A stretch of 64,000 nucleotides of DNA from Morganella morganii (GTDB lineage Bacteria > Pseudomonadota > Gammaproteobacteria > Enterobacterales > Enterobacteriaceae), in the NCBI RefSeq assembly GCF_019243775.1, contig NZ_CP069157.1, positions 248,001 through 312,000 of the forward strand, in the 5' to 3' direction. The notes beneath the pieces were generated by a model that made no database searches, had not been told where the DNA came from, and saw nothing but the letters and a program-made list of their open reading frames with translations. A program made the translations under genes and the position numbers. The number at the start of each line of letters is the position of its first letter. Position 1 is the first letter of the stretch. This document shows positions 9,898 through 20,127 of the stretch, in pieces.

Positions 9898-12800
9898 TGA
9901 AATGGCTGAAGTATCTGAAATGGCCGGCAATCATTCTGCTGGTCCTCATTCTGCTGATTGGCGGCACACTCGGCTGGATCCTGGGCACACAGTCCGGCCT
10001 GCATTTTGCACTGAATCTTGCACCGCGTGTGGTTTCCGGCCTGGCTATCGGTCAGGTTGAGGGTGATCTGCGTAATCTGACCCTGAAGCAGGTGAAATAC
10101 ACCATGCCGGGTATTGATGTCAGCGTGGATAAGGTCAACCTGGCGCTGCGCCTGAGCTGTCTGAAAGACATGACACTCTGTGTTGAAAACCTCAGCACGG
10201 ACGGCACGCGCGTTGCTGTCGATACGGCAAAACTGCCGCCGTCAGAAGAAACTCCGCCGTCAGAGCCGCTGACAGAGCTGAATGCGCCGCTGACCATTTT
10301 CCTGGATTCTCTCTCTGTGACCAACACACAGGTCACCGTGGATGATATGGCGGTAAATCTGGATACCTTCCGCACCGCCATGACCTGGCAGGGCGACCAG
10401 TTGACCCTGAAACCAACGGTAATTAATGCCCTTTCTGTTGTGCTGCCGAAAAGTGACCCGGCTGCGGCAGAAGAACCGGCGCCGGCAGCGGATGCACCGG
10501 AAAAGCCGTTAGGTGAAACTATCAGTGAGATTTTTGCTCAGCCGATGCTGGCGGAACTGCCGGAGGTTATTCTGCCGCTGAATATCTCAGTGGAAGGTAT
10601 TTCCGGTGAGAACTGGCAGGTGAGCGGTGATGCGCCGGTAACCCTCAATTCCCTGCACCTGGCACTGTTTAACAAAGGGCAGGTGCTGACCCTCAGTGAT
10701 CTGTCTGCGGATGCGCCACAGGGCAATATCGCGGTCAGCGGGGAAGTGGCGCTCAGTGAAAAATGGCCGGTGGCGTTGTCGGTGAAAGGCCATGTCCGTG
10801 ATTTTGAGGAATTCAGCGGGCAGGATCTCGATCTCACCCTGAACGGCGGGCTGCTCGATGAGCTGAAACTGGCGCTGGCACTGAAAGGGCCGGTCAATGC
10901 CACGCTGGATGCACAGACCAACCTGACACAGGCCGATCTGCCGCTGCTGCTGACCCTGGAGAGTCAGAAAGTCAGCTGGCCGCTGACCGGTGAGGCGGAT
11001 TATCAGCTTGATGGCGTGAAACTGCGCCTTAACGGGAAAGTGAGCGGTTACGACCTCTCCCTGCGTTCGGATATCAAAGGAAAGGACATCCCGCCTGCGC
11101 TGCTGACGCTGGATGCGAAAGGGAATACTGAACAGCTGAATCTTACCCGGCTGCGCCTGAATGCGTTACAGGGCTTTGCGGAAGTGACCGGGGTGGCGGA
11201 CTGGCAGAAAGCCATCAGCTGGCAGGCGGTTCTGACGCTCTCCGGGCTGAATACCGCAAAAGCCTATCCGGAGTGGCCGGCCAAAGTGGACGGCAAAATC
11301 AGTACCCGGGGCAGCCTGTACGGCGGTAACTGGGAGCTTGAAATCCCGGATATCACCCTTGACGGCAAAGTGAAAACCTATCCGCTGAAAGCGCGCGGTA
11401 ATGTGAAAGGTAACGCAGGCGGTCAGTGGACAATCCCGGATCTGAAACTGGCACTGGGTAACAATAAACTGGATGTGCGGGGCGAGCTGGCAGATGCCTG
11501 GAAGCTGGATGCGGATATCAATGCACCGGCGCTCGGCGGCCTGGTTCCGGGGCTGGCGGGAACGGTCAAAGGGAAGCTCAATGTCCGTGGCAATATGGAA
11601 AAACCACAGATCCTCGCCGACCTGGCTGTTCACAGCCTGAAATGGCAGAACGATCTGTCGGTGGCGGATGCGAAAATCAAAGGGGATATCACCTCCGCAG
11701 AGCAGATCAAAGGCCAGCTGGATGTGACGGTGAATCAGCTGAAGCAGGCCGATCTGGTGATCAGCAACCTGACCCTGAATGCCAAAGGTACCGAAGCACA
11801 GCACCAGCTGAAACTGACCATGAAAGGCGAGCCGGTCTCGGCACAACTGATGCTGAACGGCGGATTTGACCGTAAAACCGAAACCTGGAAAGGTACGCTG
11901 AATAACACCCGCTTTGACACACCGGTGGGTGAATGGTCGCTCAGCAAGGTAATGGCGCTGACTTATCTGAATGAAAAACAGGAAGTGACTATCGGCACCC
12001 ATTGCTGGGTGAATCCGGATGCCCGTATCTGTGTGCCGAAACCGATCACCGCAGGAGCTTCCGGTAATGCATCGGTTGCCCTTGAACGTTTTGATCTGGC
12101 GATGATTAAACCATTCCTTGGCCCGGATACCCGGCTGGATGGTGTATTCAGCGGTAATGCCAATGTCCGCTGGTTTGCGGACGGCTCACAGCCGGTGGTG
12201 GATGCATCCCTGAAAGGCAACGGTGTGAAGGTGGTGCAGAACCTCGACGGCACGAATCTGCCGGTCGCGTTTGACACCCTGACCATGACCACCGCCATGA
12301 AGAACGGCAAACTGAATCTTCAGTGGCTGATTGCTATTGCCGGTAACGGAAAGATTAACGGTAATGTCCAGATTTCTGATCTGGAGAAACGCCGTCAGCT
12401 GAGCGGGAATGTCGGGATCGATAATATCTCGCTGGATCTGCTGAAACCATTGCTCGGCAAAGGGGATAAAGCTACCGGGCGGCTGAATGCGGGGCTGCGT
12501 CTGGGCGGTAATGCTGCATCACCGCTGCTGTTTGGCCAGCTGGGATTATCAGATCTCGCCGTCAGCGGCCGTCTGCTGCCGTTTGATATCACAACCGGCG
12601 GACTGACCGTGAATTTTGATGGTGCCCGTTCTGATCTCAGCGGAAACATCAAAACGCCGGAAGGGTATCTCAACCTCAGTGGTAACGCGGACTGGCGCAG
12701 AATGGATGCCTGGAGTGCACGGATCTTCGCACAGGGTGACAAACTGCGCGTTTCCCTGCCGCCGATGATCCGGATTGATGTCAGCCCGGATCTGGTCTTT

Positions 12801-13667
12801 GAGGCGACACCGTCGATGCTGAAACTGGACGGTACGGTCAATATTCCGTGGGCGCGGATCACCGTGCATGAAGTACCGGAGTCCGCCGTCAGCGCCACAT
12901 CCGACGAAGTGATGCTGGATGACAACTTACAGCCAATCCGTGAGAAACAGACCAGTATTCCGATCCTGAGTAATCTGCGGATCCATATCGGTGATGATGT
13001 GCTGCTCGATGCCTTTGGTCTGAAAGCAAAACTCACCGGAGATCTGAAAGTCGCCCAGGATAAACAGGGGCTGGGGCTCAACGGCCAGGTGGATATTCCG
13101 CGCGGGCGTTTCCATGCTTACGGGCAGGATCTGCTGGTGCGCAAAGGACAGATCCTGTTCTCCGGTCCGGCTGATCAGCCGTTCCTTAATCTGGAAGCTA
13201 TCCGTAACCCGGATAACACTGCTAACGGCGTGATCGCGGGTGTCCGGGTGACCGGGCTTGCCGACAGACCGAAAGTGGAAATATTTTCTGATCCGGCCAT
13301 GTCCCAGGAAAATGCGCTCTCTTATCTGCTGCGCGGTGAGGGGCTGGATTCCGGTGACGCAGACAGTTCGCAGATGACATCCATGCTTATCAGCCTAGGG
13401 GTGGCACAAAGCGGGCAGTTAGTCGGAAAAATTGGTGAAACATTCGGTATTTCGGATCTGGCGCTGGATACCCAGGGTGTGGGCGATAAGTCGCAGGTTG
13501 TGGTCAGCGGTAAGATAACCAACGACCTGCAGGTAAAATATGGTGTCGGTATATTTGACTCCTTAGCGACCTTAACGTTACGCTATAGGTTAATGCCCAG
13601 GTTATATCTGGAAGCGGTGTCTGGTGTTAACCAGGCGATCGATCTGCTTTATCAGTTTGAGTTTTAA
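9897..13667 (+). CDS. tamB: Translocation and assembly module subunit TamB (AsmA-like bridge protein)
   Basis: TamB is a very long inner-membrane-anchored periplasmic protein whose beta-taco groove is thought to carry phospholipids to the outer membrane, together with YhdP and YdbH. Its C-terminus docks TamA. The 1256-residue product (E. coli 1259) has one N-terminal transmembrane anchor at about residues 8-28. Long beta-rich repeats follow, and the conserved TamB/DUF490 domain covers roughly the last 340 residues, ending LYQFEF. Its ATG overlaps the tamA stop (TGATG), so it is translationally coupled to tamA; the tamA frameshift could therefore reduce its expression. The frame is intact over 3.7 kb. 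Confidence 0.96.
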   Translation: MKWLKYLKWPAIILLVLILLIGGTLGWILGTQSGLHFALNLAPRVVSGLAIGQVEGDLRNLTLKQVKYTMPGIDVSVDKVNLALRLSCLKDMTLCVENLSTDGTRVAVDTAKLPPSEETPPSEPLTELNAPLTIFLDSLSVTNTQVTVDDMAVNLDTFRTAMTWQGDQLTLKPTVINALSVVLPKSDPAAAEEPAPAADAPEKPLGETISEIFAQPMLAELPEVILPLNISVEGISGENWQVSGDAPVTLNSLHLALFNKGQVLTLSDLSADAPQGNIAVSGEVALSEKWPVALSVKGHVRDFEEFSGQDLDLTLNGGLLDELKLALALKGPVNATLDAQTNLTQADLPLLLTLESQKVSWPLTGEADYQLDGVKLRLNGKVSGYDLSLRSDIKGKDIPPALLTLDAKGNTEQLNLTRLRLNALQGFAEVTGVADWQKAISWQAVLTLSGLNTAKAYPEWPAKVDGKISTRGSLYGGNWELEIPDITLDGKVKTYPLKARGNVKGNAGGQWTIPDLKLALGNNKLDVRGELADAWKLDADINAPALGGLVPGLAGTVKGKLNVRGNMEKPQILADLAVHSLKWQNDLSVADAKIKGDITSAEQIKGQLDVTVNQLKQADLVISNLTLNAKGTEAQHQLKLTMKGEPVSAQLMLNGGFDRKTETWKGTLNNTRFDTPVGEWSLSKVMALTYLNEKQEVTIGTHCWVNPDARICVPKPITAGASGNASVALERFDLAMIKPFLGPDTRLDGVFSGNANVRWFADGSQPVVDASLKGNGVKVVQNLDGTNLPVAFDTLTMTTAMKNGKLNLQWLIAIAGNGKINGNVQISDLEKRRQLSGNVGIDNISLDLLKPLLGKGDKATGRLNAGLRLGGNAASPLLFGQLGLSDLAVSGRLLPFDITTGGLTVNFDGARSDLSGNIKTPEGYLNLSGNADWRRMDAWSARIFAQGDKLRVSLPPMIRIDVSPDLVFEATPSMLKLDGTVNIPWARITVHEVPESAVSATSDEVMLDDNLQPIREKQTSIPILSNLRIHIGDDVLLDAFGLKAKLTGDLKVAQDKQGLGLNGQVDIPRGRFHAYGQDLLVRKGQILFSGPADQPFLNLEAIRNPDNTANGVIAGVRVTGLADRPKVEIFSDPAMSQENALSYLLRGEGLDSGDADSSQMTSMLISLGVAQSGQLVGKIGETFGISDLALDTQGVGDKSQVVVSGKITNDLQVKYGVGIFDSLATLTLRYRLMPRLYLEAVSGVNQAIDLLYQFEF

Positions 13668-13670
13668 TAT

Positions 13671-14033
13671 ATGCGAGTGATCGTTTATGGCAGTTTGCGG
13701 CAGAAACAGGGCAACCATCATTGGATGACCTATGCCGCCCTGCTGGGAGAATATACGCTTGAAGGCTATGACCTGTATGATTTGGGACACTATCCTGCGG
13801 TGGTACCGGGAACCGGTTCGATCGAATGTGAAGTGTACCGGATCTCCTCGTCGATCCTGACTGAGCTGGATGAATTAAAAAAAGATGGTCAGGATTACCG
13901 GCGTGAACTGGTTTCAACGCCGTACGGCAGTGCCTGGATTTACTTATATCAGCGTCCGGTGGACGGACTGGTGAAGATAAATTGCGGGGACTGGCTGAAA
14001 CGGCACGAGGCAGAAGGCCCGGAAAGCGAATGA
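13671..14033 (+). CDS. ytfP: Gamma-glutamylcyclotransferase-like protein YtfP
   Basis: The 120-residue protein belongs to the GGCT/AIG2-like fold: VYGSLR near the N-terminus forms the substrate loop, and a conserved TPYGSAWIYLYQRPVDG segment follows. E. coli YtfP (113) has the same place after tamB. Its substrate is not established. It starts three bases after tamB and is probably the third gene of the tamA-tamB-ytfP operon, which ends at the following bidirectional terminator. Confidence 0.9.
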   Translation: MRVIVYGSLRQKQGNHHWMTYAALLGEYTLEGYDLYDLGHYPAVVPGTGSIECEVYRISSSILTELDELKKDGQDYRRELVSTPYGSAWIYLYQRPVDGLVKINCGDWLKRHEAEGPESE

Positions 14034-14046
14034 TTTCCCTGTGAAT

Positions 14047-14079
14047 AAAAAAACCGCTGTGAAAACAGCGGTTTTTTTT
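14047..14079. terminator. Bidirectional terminator between ytfP and ppa
   Basis: A 10-bp perfect stem (14051-14060 and 14065-14074) with a GAAA loop has an A-run on the left and a run of eight T on the right, so it can end both converging transcripts. Confidence 0.9.
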
Positions 14080-14100
14080 GTCTCTGAAACGGACTGCGGA

Positions 14101-14631
14101 TTATTTTTTCGCAGCGCGTTCGAAAGAAGCAATGATTTCAGCTTTGGCGGCAGCAGCATCTTCCCAGCCGTCAACTTTCACCCATTTGCCTTTTTCGAGA
14201 TCTTTGTAGTGCTCGAAGAAGTGAGTGATCTGAGCTTTCAGCAGCTCAGGCAGATCGTTCACATCTTTAATGTGATCGTATTCTTTGCTCAGTTTGGTGT
14301 GCGGAACCGCAACCAGTTTGGCATCTTCACCGGATTCGTCGGTCATTTTCAGCACGCCGACAGGACGGCAGCGGATCACTGAACCCGGCTGTAACGGATA
14401 CGGAGTCGGAACCAGCACGTCTACCGGATCACCATCCAGAGATAAGGTGTGGTTGATGTAACCGTAGTTACACGGGTAGAACATAGCGGTTGACATGAAA
14501 CGGTCAACAAACAGTGCACCGGATTCTTTATCAACTTCGTATTTAATCGGATCTGCGTTGGCAGGGATTTCGATAACAACATAGATATCTTCTGGCAGCT
14601 CTTTACCTGCCGGAACATTATTCAGGCTCAT
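14101..14631 (-). CDS. ppa: Inorganic pyrophosphatase
   Basis: This cytoplasmic Mg-dependent hexameric enzyme hydrolyses pyrophosphate to phosphate, pulling nucleic-acid and aminoacyl-tRNA synthesis forward. The 176 residues equal the E. coli enzyme. The family signature DGDPVDV supplies three metal-binding aspartates (D66, D68, D71). It lies between ytfP and fbp with its own terminator. No anomalies. Confidence 0.97.
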   Translation of the reverse strand: MSLNNVPAGKELPEDIYVVIEIPANADPIKYEVDKESGALFVDRFMSTAMFYPCNYGYINHTLSLDGDPVDVLVPTPYPLQPGSVIRCRPVGVLKMTDESGEDAKLVAVPHTKLSKEYDHIKDVNDLPELLKAQITHFFEHYKDLEKGKWVKVDGWEDAAAAKAEIIASFERAAKK

Positions 14632-14681
14632 GAACGGATTCCTTAATCTTCAGAACAAATAGCGTGGCGGATATTATAACG

Positions 14682-14709
14682 AAAAAAAGGCGGTGGTATA
14701 CCGCCTTTT
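14682..14709 (-). terminator. Intrinsic terminator after fbp
   Basis: On the minus strand, a GGCGG/CCGCC stem extended by A-T pairs (arms around 14701-14709 and 14682-14693) ends in seven T residues, 18 bases past the fbp stop. Confidence 0.8.
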
Positions 14710-14726
14710 CCTTCGCTTACTGTTGG

Positions 14727-15740
14727 TTACTTCCCGTTTTCGTCCGGGAATTCCGCCATAAAGCTTTCGGCTTTCTCTACCATTGAGCGGGTACCGACAA
14801 AGTACGGTGAACGCTGGTGGAGTTTTTCCGGAATGATATCGAGGATACGGTTCTTACCGTCACTCGCTTTACCGCCAGCCTGTTCCGCGAGGAATGACAT
14901 CGGGTTGCACTCATACAGCAGACGCAGTTTGCCGTTCGGGTGGCTTGCGGTGCTCGGGTAGATGTAAATTCCGCCCTTGAGCAGGTTGCGGTGGAAATCC
15001 GCCACCAGAGAGCCGATATAACGGGTGGTGTACGGGCGGTCAGTGGCCGGATCTTCTTCCTGGCAGTATTTGATGTATTTTTTCACGCCAACAGGGAAAC
15101 GGATGTAGTTCCCTTCGTTGATGGAATACATTTTACCGTTTTCCGGGAATTTCATATCCGCCTGGCACAGGCAGAACACACCCAGAGACGGGTCATAGGT
15201 GAAGGCGTGAACACCGTTACCGGTGGTATAAACTAGCATGGTGGAAGAGCCGTAAACCACATAACCGGCAGCAACCTGGCGGTTACCCGGCTGGAGGAAG
15301 TCAGCTTCGGTGACCGGCTGGCCCAGCGGGGTGATACGGTGATAAATAGAGAAAATAGTACCGACTGACACATTCACATCAATATTGGATGAGCCGTCGA
15401 GCGGATCCATCAGAACCACATATTTGGCGTTTTCCGCACGGCCGCCCTCAAAAACAACAATGTCGTCTTCTTCTTCGGAGGCAATACCGGCAACTTCACC
15501 ACGGGCTTTCAGCGCGGCTTTCAGTTTCTCGTTGGCATAGAGATCCAGTTTCATCTGGACTTCGCCCTGCACGTTTGAGATACCATTAGTACCAAGGATA
15601 TCAACCAGCCCGGCTTTGTTGATATCACGGTGAATAATCTTAGCGCCTAACTTAATCGCGGAGAGGAGTGCAGTCAGTTCTCCGGTGGCGTGAGAAAAGT
15701 CCTGCTGTTTTTCGACGATAAATTCGCCTAATGTTTTCAT
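14727..15740 (-). CDS. fbp: Fructose-1,6-bisphosphatase, class 1
   Basis: The enzyme hydrolyses fructose 1,6-bisphosphate to fructose 6-phosphate, the committed step of gluconeogenesis, and is inhibited by AMP in E. coli. The 337-residue protein (E. coli 332) carries the metal-binding motif [10 protein letters not shown] near residue 115 and ends in a slightly extended tail. The start [12 protein letters not shown] matches the family, and AGGACG lies just upstream. It is divergent from mpl. Confidence 0.96.
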   Translation of the reverse strand: MKTLGEFIVEKQQDFSHATGELTALLSAIKLGAKIIHRDINKAGLVDILGTNGISNVQGEVQMKLDLYANEKLKAALKARGEVAGIASEEEDDIVVFEGGRAENAKYVVLMDPLDGSSNIDVNVSVGTIFSIYHRITPLGQPVTEADFLQPGNRQVAAGYVVYGSSTMLVYTTGNGVHAFTYDPSLGVFCLCQADMKFPENGKMYSINEGNYIRFPVGVKKYIKYCQEEDPATDRPYTTRYIGSLVADFHRNLLKGGIYIYPSTASHPNGKLRLLYECNPMSFLAEQAGGKASDGKNRILDIIPEKLHQRSPYFVGTRSMVEKAESFMAEFPDENGK

Positions 15741-15907
15741 GACGTACGTCCTGAAGTGGGTGAAATAAAAGTATTACGAAAGCGGTTGCCCGTAAACGCG
15801 GGTGCAAGTTTAGCCAAAGAAAATCATAATTGATAGGCTAATCCGTTTCAGTTCTTTTGAGAGATGGTTAGAATAGTGACCAACGTCATGCTATTGGATA
15901 AAAAATA

Positions 15908-17260
15908 ATGCATATTCATATTCTCGGTATCTGCGGCACCTTCATGGGCAGCCTGGCTATCCTGGCCCGTGCACAGGGGCACAAAGTGACCGGTTCGGAT
16001 CAGAATGTCTACCCGCCGATGAGTGATTTACTGACAGAGCAGGGGATCGAGCTGATTCAGGGTTATGACCCGGCTCAGCTGACGCCGCGCCCGGATATGG
16101 TGGTGATCGGCAATGCCATGAAACGCGGAAACCCGTGTGTCGAGGCGGTGCTGAACCAGGGAATTCCTTACACTTCAGGGCCGCAGTGGCTGCATGACCA
16201 TGTACTGCCGGAGCGCTGGGTGCTGGCGGTTGCCGGGACTCACGGCAAAACCACCACTGCAGGTATGCTGGCGTGGATTCTGGAAGACTGCGGCTATCAG
16301 CCGGGCTTTCTGATCGGCGGTGTCCCGGGGAACTTTGATGTTTCCGCCACGCTGGGTAACAGTCCGTTCTTTGTTATCGAAGCGGATGAATATGACTGTG
16401 CATTCTTTGATAAGCGCTCAAAATTTGTTCACTACAGCCCGCGCACACTGCTGCTCAACAACCTCGAGTTTGATCACGCGGATATCTTTGAAAACCTCGC
16501 GGCGATTGAAAAACAGTTCCATCATCTGGTACGTGTGGTGCCGGGTGACGGCAAAATTATCGCCCCGGCGCAGGATGCCAATCTGAAACAGGTGCTCAGT
16601 ATGGGCTGCTGGAGTGAGGAAGAATACACCGGCGACAACGCCCGCTGGCAGGCAGAGAAAGTCACCAACGACTGCGGTGAGTTCGATGTGCGTTATGACG
16701 GTGAAATCAGCGGTCGTGTGACCTGGGGACTGGTGGGCGAGCATAATATGCAGAACGCCCTGATGGCGGTGGCTGCCGCACATCACGTCGGTGTGCCGGT
16801 CGCGGAAGCCTGCCGTGCGCTGGGTAAATTTATCAATGCCCGCCGCCGCCTTGAGCTGCGCGGTGAGGTGAACGGTATCAGTGTCTATGATGACTTTGCG
16901 CATCACCCGACGGCGATTCTGGCCACATTACAGGCACTGCGCAGTAAAGTCGGCGGTACAGCCCGCATCCTCGTGATTCTGGAGCCGCGTTCAAACACCA
17001 TGAAAATGGGGATCAGCAAAGACGATATCGCGCCTGCGCTGGGTCGTGCGGATGAGGTCTTTATTTTCCAGCCGGCGAATATTCCGTGGCTGGTCAGTGA
17101 AATTACCGAACGCTGTGTACAACCGGCATACTGGAGCGGTGACCTGGATGCACTGACCAATATGGTGGCCGAACATGCACAGCCGGGGGATCATATCCTG
17201 GTGATGAGCAACGGCAGCTTCGGTGGTATCCACGATAAACTGCTGGAAAAACTGAAGTAA
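15908..17260 (+). CDS. mpl: UDP-N-acetylmuramate:L-alanyl-gamma-D-glutamyl-meso-diaminopimelate ligase Mpl
   Basis: Mpl recycles peptidoglycan by joining the murein tripeptide to UDP-MurNAc, saving three Mur-ligase steps. The 450 residues (E. coli 457) have the Mur-ligase layout: an N-terminal UDP-binding domain (HILGICGTFMGS), the central ATPase with GTHGKTTT at about residues 110-117, and the C-terminal domain. It is divergent from fbp as in E. coli. This gene is the last of the block matching the E. coli 95-minute region; the next gene, argR, belongs to a distant region there. Confidence 0.96.
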   Translation: MHIHILGICGTFMGSLAILARAQGHKVTGSDQNVYPPMSDLLTEQGIELIQGYDPAQLTPRPDMVVIGNAMKRGNPCVEAVLNQGIPYTSGPQWLHDHVLPERWVLAVAGTHGKTTTAGMLAWILEDCGYQPGFLIGGVPGNFDVSATLGNSPFFVIEADEYDCAFFDKRSKFVHYSPRTLLLNNLEFDHADIFENLAAIEKQFHHLVRVVPGDGKIIAPAQDANLKQVLSMGCWSEEEYTGDNARWQAEKVTNDCGEFDVRYDGEISGRVTWGLVGEHNMQNALMAVAAAHHVGVPVAEACRALGKFINARRRLELRGEVNGISVYDDFAHHPTAILATLQALRSKVGGTARILVILEPRSNTMKMGISKDDIAPALGRADEVFIFQPANIPWLVSEITERCVQPAYWSGDLDALTNMVAEHAQPGDHILVMSNGSFGGIHDKLLEKLK

Positions 17261-17273
17261 TCTGAGCAAGAAT

Positions 17274-17312
17274 AAAAAACCGCGCGGTGCATCAGTACCA
17301 CGCGGTTTTTTT
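17274..17312. terminator. Bidirectional terminator between mpl and argR
   Basis: AACCGCG (17278-17284) pairs with CGCGGTT (17301-17307), with an additional GGT/ACC pairing inside. Six A precede and seven T follow, serving the converging mpl and argR. Confidence 0.85.
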
Positions 17313-17327
17313 ATGATTAACGGCGGA

Positions 17328-17915
<588 letters not shown>

Positions 17916-17977
17916 TCAGCTCACGTAATTGACATTGCTTATGACTCTGACTGGGTTATCACCGGAGGTAAATATAT

Positions 17978-17987
17978 TGTTAATTAA
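17978..17987 (+). promoter_or_regulatory. ArcA-box-like site in the argR-mdh gap
   Basis: The gap from 17799 to 18246 (448 bases) holds no plausible gene and must contain the argR and mdh promoters. TGTTAATTAA at 17978-17987 fits the ArcA half-site consensus (A/T)GTTAATTA(A/T), and a looser GTTATCAGTTA follows at 17996. mdh is ArcA-repressed in E. coli, so the site is plausible, but such AT-rich motifs occur by chance. Confidence 0.45.
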
Positions 17988-18246
17988 ATGAGGTTGTTAT
18001 CAGTTACGCATCGGTATATTAACGTGCATGACTATAAGTGCACTTAAAGTAAAATAATTGTCAAAATAGTGTTCCTTATCTCATTAACAGATAAGCGATT
18101 TGTTTAGAATGGATAACAATAGACAAACAGATTCAAATGCGTGAATATGCAATCAGTCTGTTAAAATATTGTATTCACAGCCCTCATGCACGGATTGGCG
18201 CCTGATGCGCAATCGTGCTAACCGTCCCAAGTTAAGGAGTCTCAGG

Positions 18247-19185
18247 ATGAAAGTTGCAGTTCTCGGAGCAGCAGGTGGTATTGGTCAGGCTCTCGCCCTT
18301 CTTCTTAAAACCCAGCTTCCTTCAGGTTCAGATCTTACTTTATATGATATCGCACCGGTCACACCGGGTGTGGCAAAAGATCTCAGCCATATTCCGACCG
18401 ATGTCCGGATCACCGGATTCGCGGGAGAGGATCCTACCCCTGCATTAGAAGGCGCGGATATTGTCCTGATTTCTGCCGGTGTGGCCCGTAAACCCGGCAT
18501 GGATCGTTCTGATCTGTTTAATGTTAACGCGGGGATCGTCCGCAATCTGGTGGAAAAAATTGCCAAAACCTGTCCGAAAGCATTAATCGGCATTATCACC
18601 AACCCGGTGAACACCACAGTGGCGATCGCGGCAGAAGTGCTGAAAAAAGCCGGTGTGTATGACAAAAATCGCCTGTTCGGCGTGACCACGCTGGACATTA
18701 TCCGTTCCAACACCTTTGTGGCGGAACTGAAAGGCAAGAAACCACAGGAGCTGGAAGTGCCGGTTATCGGCGGCCACTCCGGTGTGACCATTCTGCCGCT
18801 GCTGTCTCAGATCCCGGGTGTCAGCTTCAGCGACGCGGAAATCGACAGCCTGACCAAACGCATCCAGAACGCCGGTACTGAAGTGGTGGAAGCCAAAGCA
18901 GGCGGCGGGTCCGCAACGCTCTCTATGGGCCAGGCAGCCGCGCGTTTCGGCCTGTCACTGGTTCGCGCCATGCAGGGTGAAAGCAATGTGGTGGAATGCA
19001 CTTATACCGAAGGTGACGGCAAATACGCCCGTTTCTTCGCCCAGCCGGTCGTGTTAGGCAAGAACGGTGTTGAGAAGCGTCTGGACATTGGTTCACTCAG
19101 TGCATATGAAGAGAAAGCACTGAACGGCATGCTGGATGTGCTGAAGGCCGATATTGCGCTTGGTGAGAAATTTATTAACAGCTGA
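18247..19185 (+). CDS. mdh: Malate dehydrogenase (NAD)
   Basis: This cytoplasmic homodimer oxidises malate to oxaloacetate in the TCA cycle. The 312 residues equal E. coli Mdh. The NAD-binding loop is GAAGGIGQ at residues 7-14, the substrate arginines sit in VARKPGMDR, and the catalytic histidine is in GGHSGVTI near residue 177. I chose the ATG at 18247 (AAGGAG 10 bases upstream); upstream in-frame codons are not conserved. A strong hairpin follows. Confidence 0.97.
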   Translation: MKVAVLGAAGGIGQALALLLKTQLPSGSDLTLYDIAPVTPGVAKDLSHIPTDVRITGFAGEDPTPALEGADIVLISAGVARKPGMDRSDLFNVNAGIVRNLVEKIAKTCPKALIGIITNPVNTTVAIAAEVLKKAGVYDKNRLFGVTTLDIIRSNTFVAELKGKKPQELEVPVIGGHSGVTILPLLSQIPGVSFSDAEIDSLTKRIQNAGTEVVEAKAGGGSATLSMGQAAARFGLSLVRAMQGESNVVECTYTEGDGKYARFFAQPVVLGKNGVEKRLDIGSLSAYEEKALNGMLDVLKADIALGEKFINS

Positions 19186-19221
19186 ATTATTAAATAGTTG
19201 TATTTATTTTTTTGAGCCGTA

Positions 19222-19260
19222 AATAAAACCGCTAATTACGATTAGCGGTTTTATTGTTTT
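19222..19260 (+). terminator. Intrinsic terminator after mdh
   Basis: A 15-bp perfect stem (19222-19236 and 19241-19255) with a TACG tetraloop is followed by GTTTTT. It lies between the converging mdh and sfsB and may also end sfsB. Confidence 0.9.
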
Positions 19261-19278
19261 TATAAGTATATATTGAAA

Positions 19279-19545
19279 TTAATTAGTTACCTTCACTCTT
19301 ATTTTCCTATCTAATAATTCACCTGTGATAGAATTAAAATAACGGCTGGGCCAAATCTCTGACGGATGGACGGCGAGAAAGTCTGCGATGAGCCATTCAC
19401 CCTTCGGCCACGGCCGGGAAAGCGCGTTAGCAAGCGTTGAGGAGCTGAGTCCCGCACTGCGCGACAAGGCGGCCAGGGTTGTCCCCCGTTTCTTCAGCGA
19501 TGCAATTATATCAGCAGGGTGCCAGTCAGATTTACCGGAATCCAT
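19279..19545 (-). CDS. sfsB: SfsB/Nlp, Ner-like DNA-binding regulator
   Basis: This 88-residue protein is a homologue of the phage Mu Ner repressor and of E. coli SfsB (Nlp, 92). Shared sequence includes DWHPADIIA, GLSSSTLANALSRPWPKGE and IWPSRY, which form a lambda-repressor-type helix-turn-helix. E. coli SfsB was found as a multicopy activator of maltose genes; its natural targets are unknown. In E. coli it lies next to ispB. Here a Mu-type HTH gene and an AT-rich gap stand between them, so two Mu-like regulators sit side by side. Confidence 0.88.
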   Translation of the reverse strand: MDSGKSDWHPADIIASLKKRGTTLAALSRSAGLSSSTLANALSRPWPKGEWLIADFLAVHPSEIWPSRYFNSITGELLDRKIRVKVTN

Positions 19546-19804
19546 ATATTGAGTCCTTTTTATTTTAGATTAATGTTGTGTTAGTGGTATAAATAACGGG
19601 TTGCCATCACATTAAAGATGAACCCAATTCGTTATTAAGAAAATAAAATACCATTATTTTTCTAAATATTTTCTTAAATTTTTTCTTAAAAATATCTTTT
19701 TTGAACTCTGTTACAGAATTAAGAAACAGAATGAAAATGGGCAGGTAACACAAAGGAATGAATGAAGTAAGCATATTTACTTACTTAACATAAGGAGTTT
19801 GTTG

Positions 19805-19897
19805 ATGAAACAAAAGCGGTTTTTACCTGTTATCAGGCGTGATACGCCAGCAGCAGCACTGAGTCGGATCTCATTTTCTGCCCGGTGGTCATTGTAG
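19805..19897 (+). CDS. Candidate 30-residue small protein (unrecognised)
   Basis: ATG at 19805 is preceded by AAGGAG (19792-19797) at a seven-base spacing, and the frame runs to the TAG at 19895-19897. The peptide starts MKQKRFLPVIRRD and is basic, with seven Lys/Arg residues in 30; it has no membrane segment or known motif. The evidence for coding is the ribosome binding site and an upstream inverted repeat that could be an operator. It could be a small protein, a leader peptide or chance. I do not recognise it. Confidence 0.3.
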   Translation: MKQKRFLPVIRRDTPAAALSRISFSARWSL

Positions 19898-20058
19898 TCA
19901 GTGTTTACCGTTATTGTAATAAAATATGCCGATTATTCACAAAAAGATGATGTTTTATCCTTGCGTTTGTAAAATATTCTCGTGAAAATCGGAATGAATC
20001 CGGAAGCTGTTGAAAAATTCAGTGTAGCTAAAGCATTTGTCATTTTTAGGAAAGTGCC

Positions 20059-20101
20059 CGGCAAATTCACGCAGTTTAAGCACGGAAATTGCCGATTTTT
20101 T
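20059..20101 (+). terminator. Intrinsic terminator of an unassigned transcript
   Basis: Arms 20059-20068 and 20085-20094 pair over 10 positions with one A-A mismatch and a 16-nt loop; A plus six T follow at 20095-20101. It ends a plus-strand transcript that begins somewhere in the preceding gap, 26 bases before the Mu-type HTH gene. Confidence 0.6.
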
Positions 20102-20127
20102 GCTGAAAATGGGTTGCAGGAGAAAAG

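Larger units (their letters stand above)
19546..20127. other. 582-base AT-rich gap between sfsB and the Mu-type HTH gene
   Basis: This is the longest non-coding stretch in the window and is clearly more AT-rich than its flanks. It holds repeated TTTTCT(T)AAA units at about 19665-19700. An AAGTAA-N6-TTACTT inverted repeat at 19765-19782 is followed by a 30-codon open frame with a strong ribosome binding site (19805-19897) and an intrinsic terminator (20059-20101). A 49-codon GTG frame at 19982-20131 spans that terminator and has no ribosome binding site, so I do not call it. Confidence 0.6.

Noticed and set aside
11166-12002. 278-codon minus-strand frame inside tamB
   Set aside because: It lies wholly antisense to the intact, well-matched tamB and has no ribosome binding site or recognisable domain.
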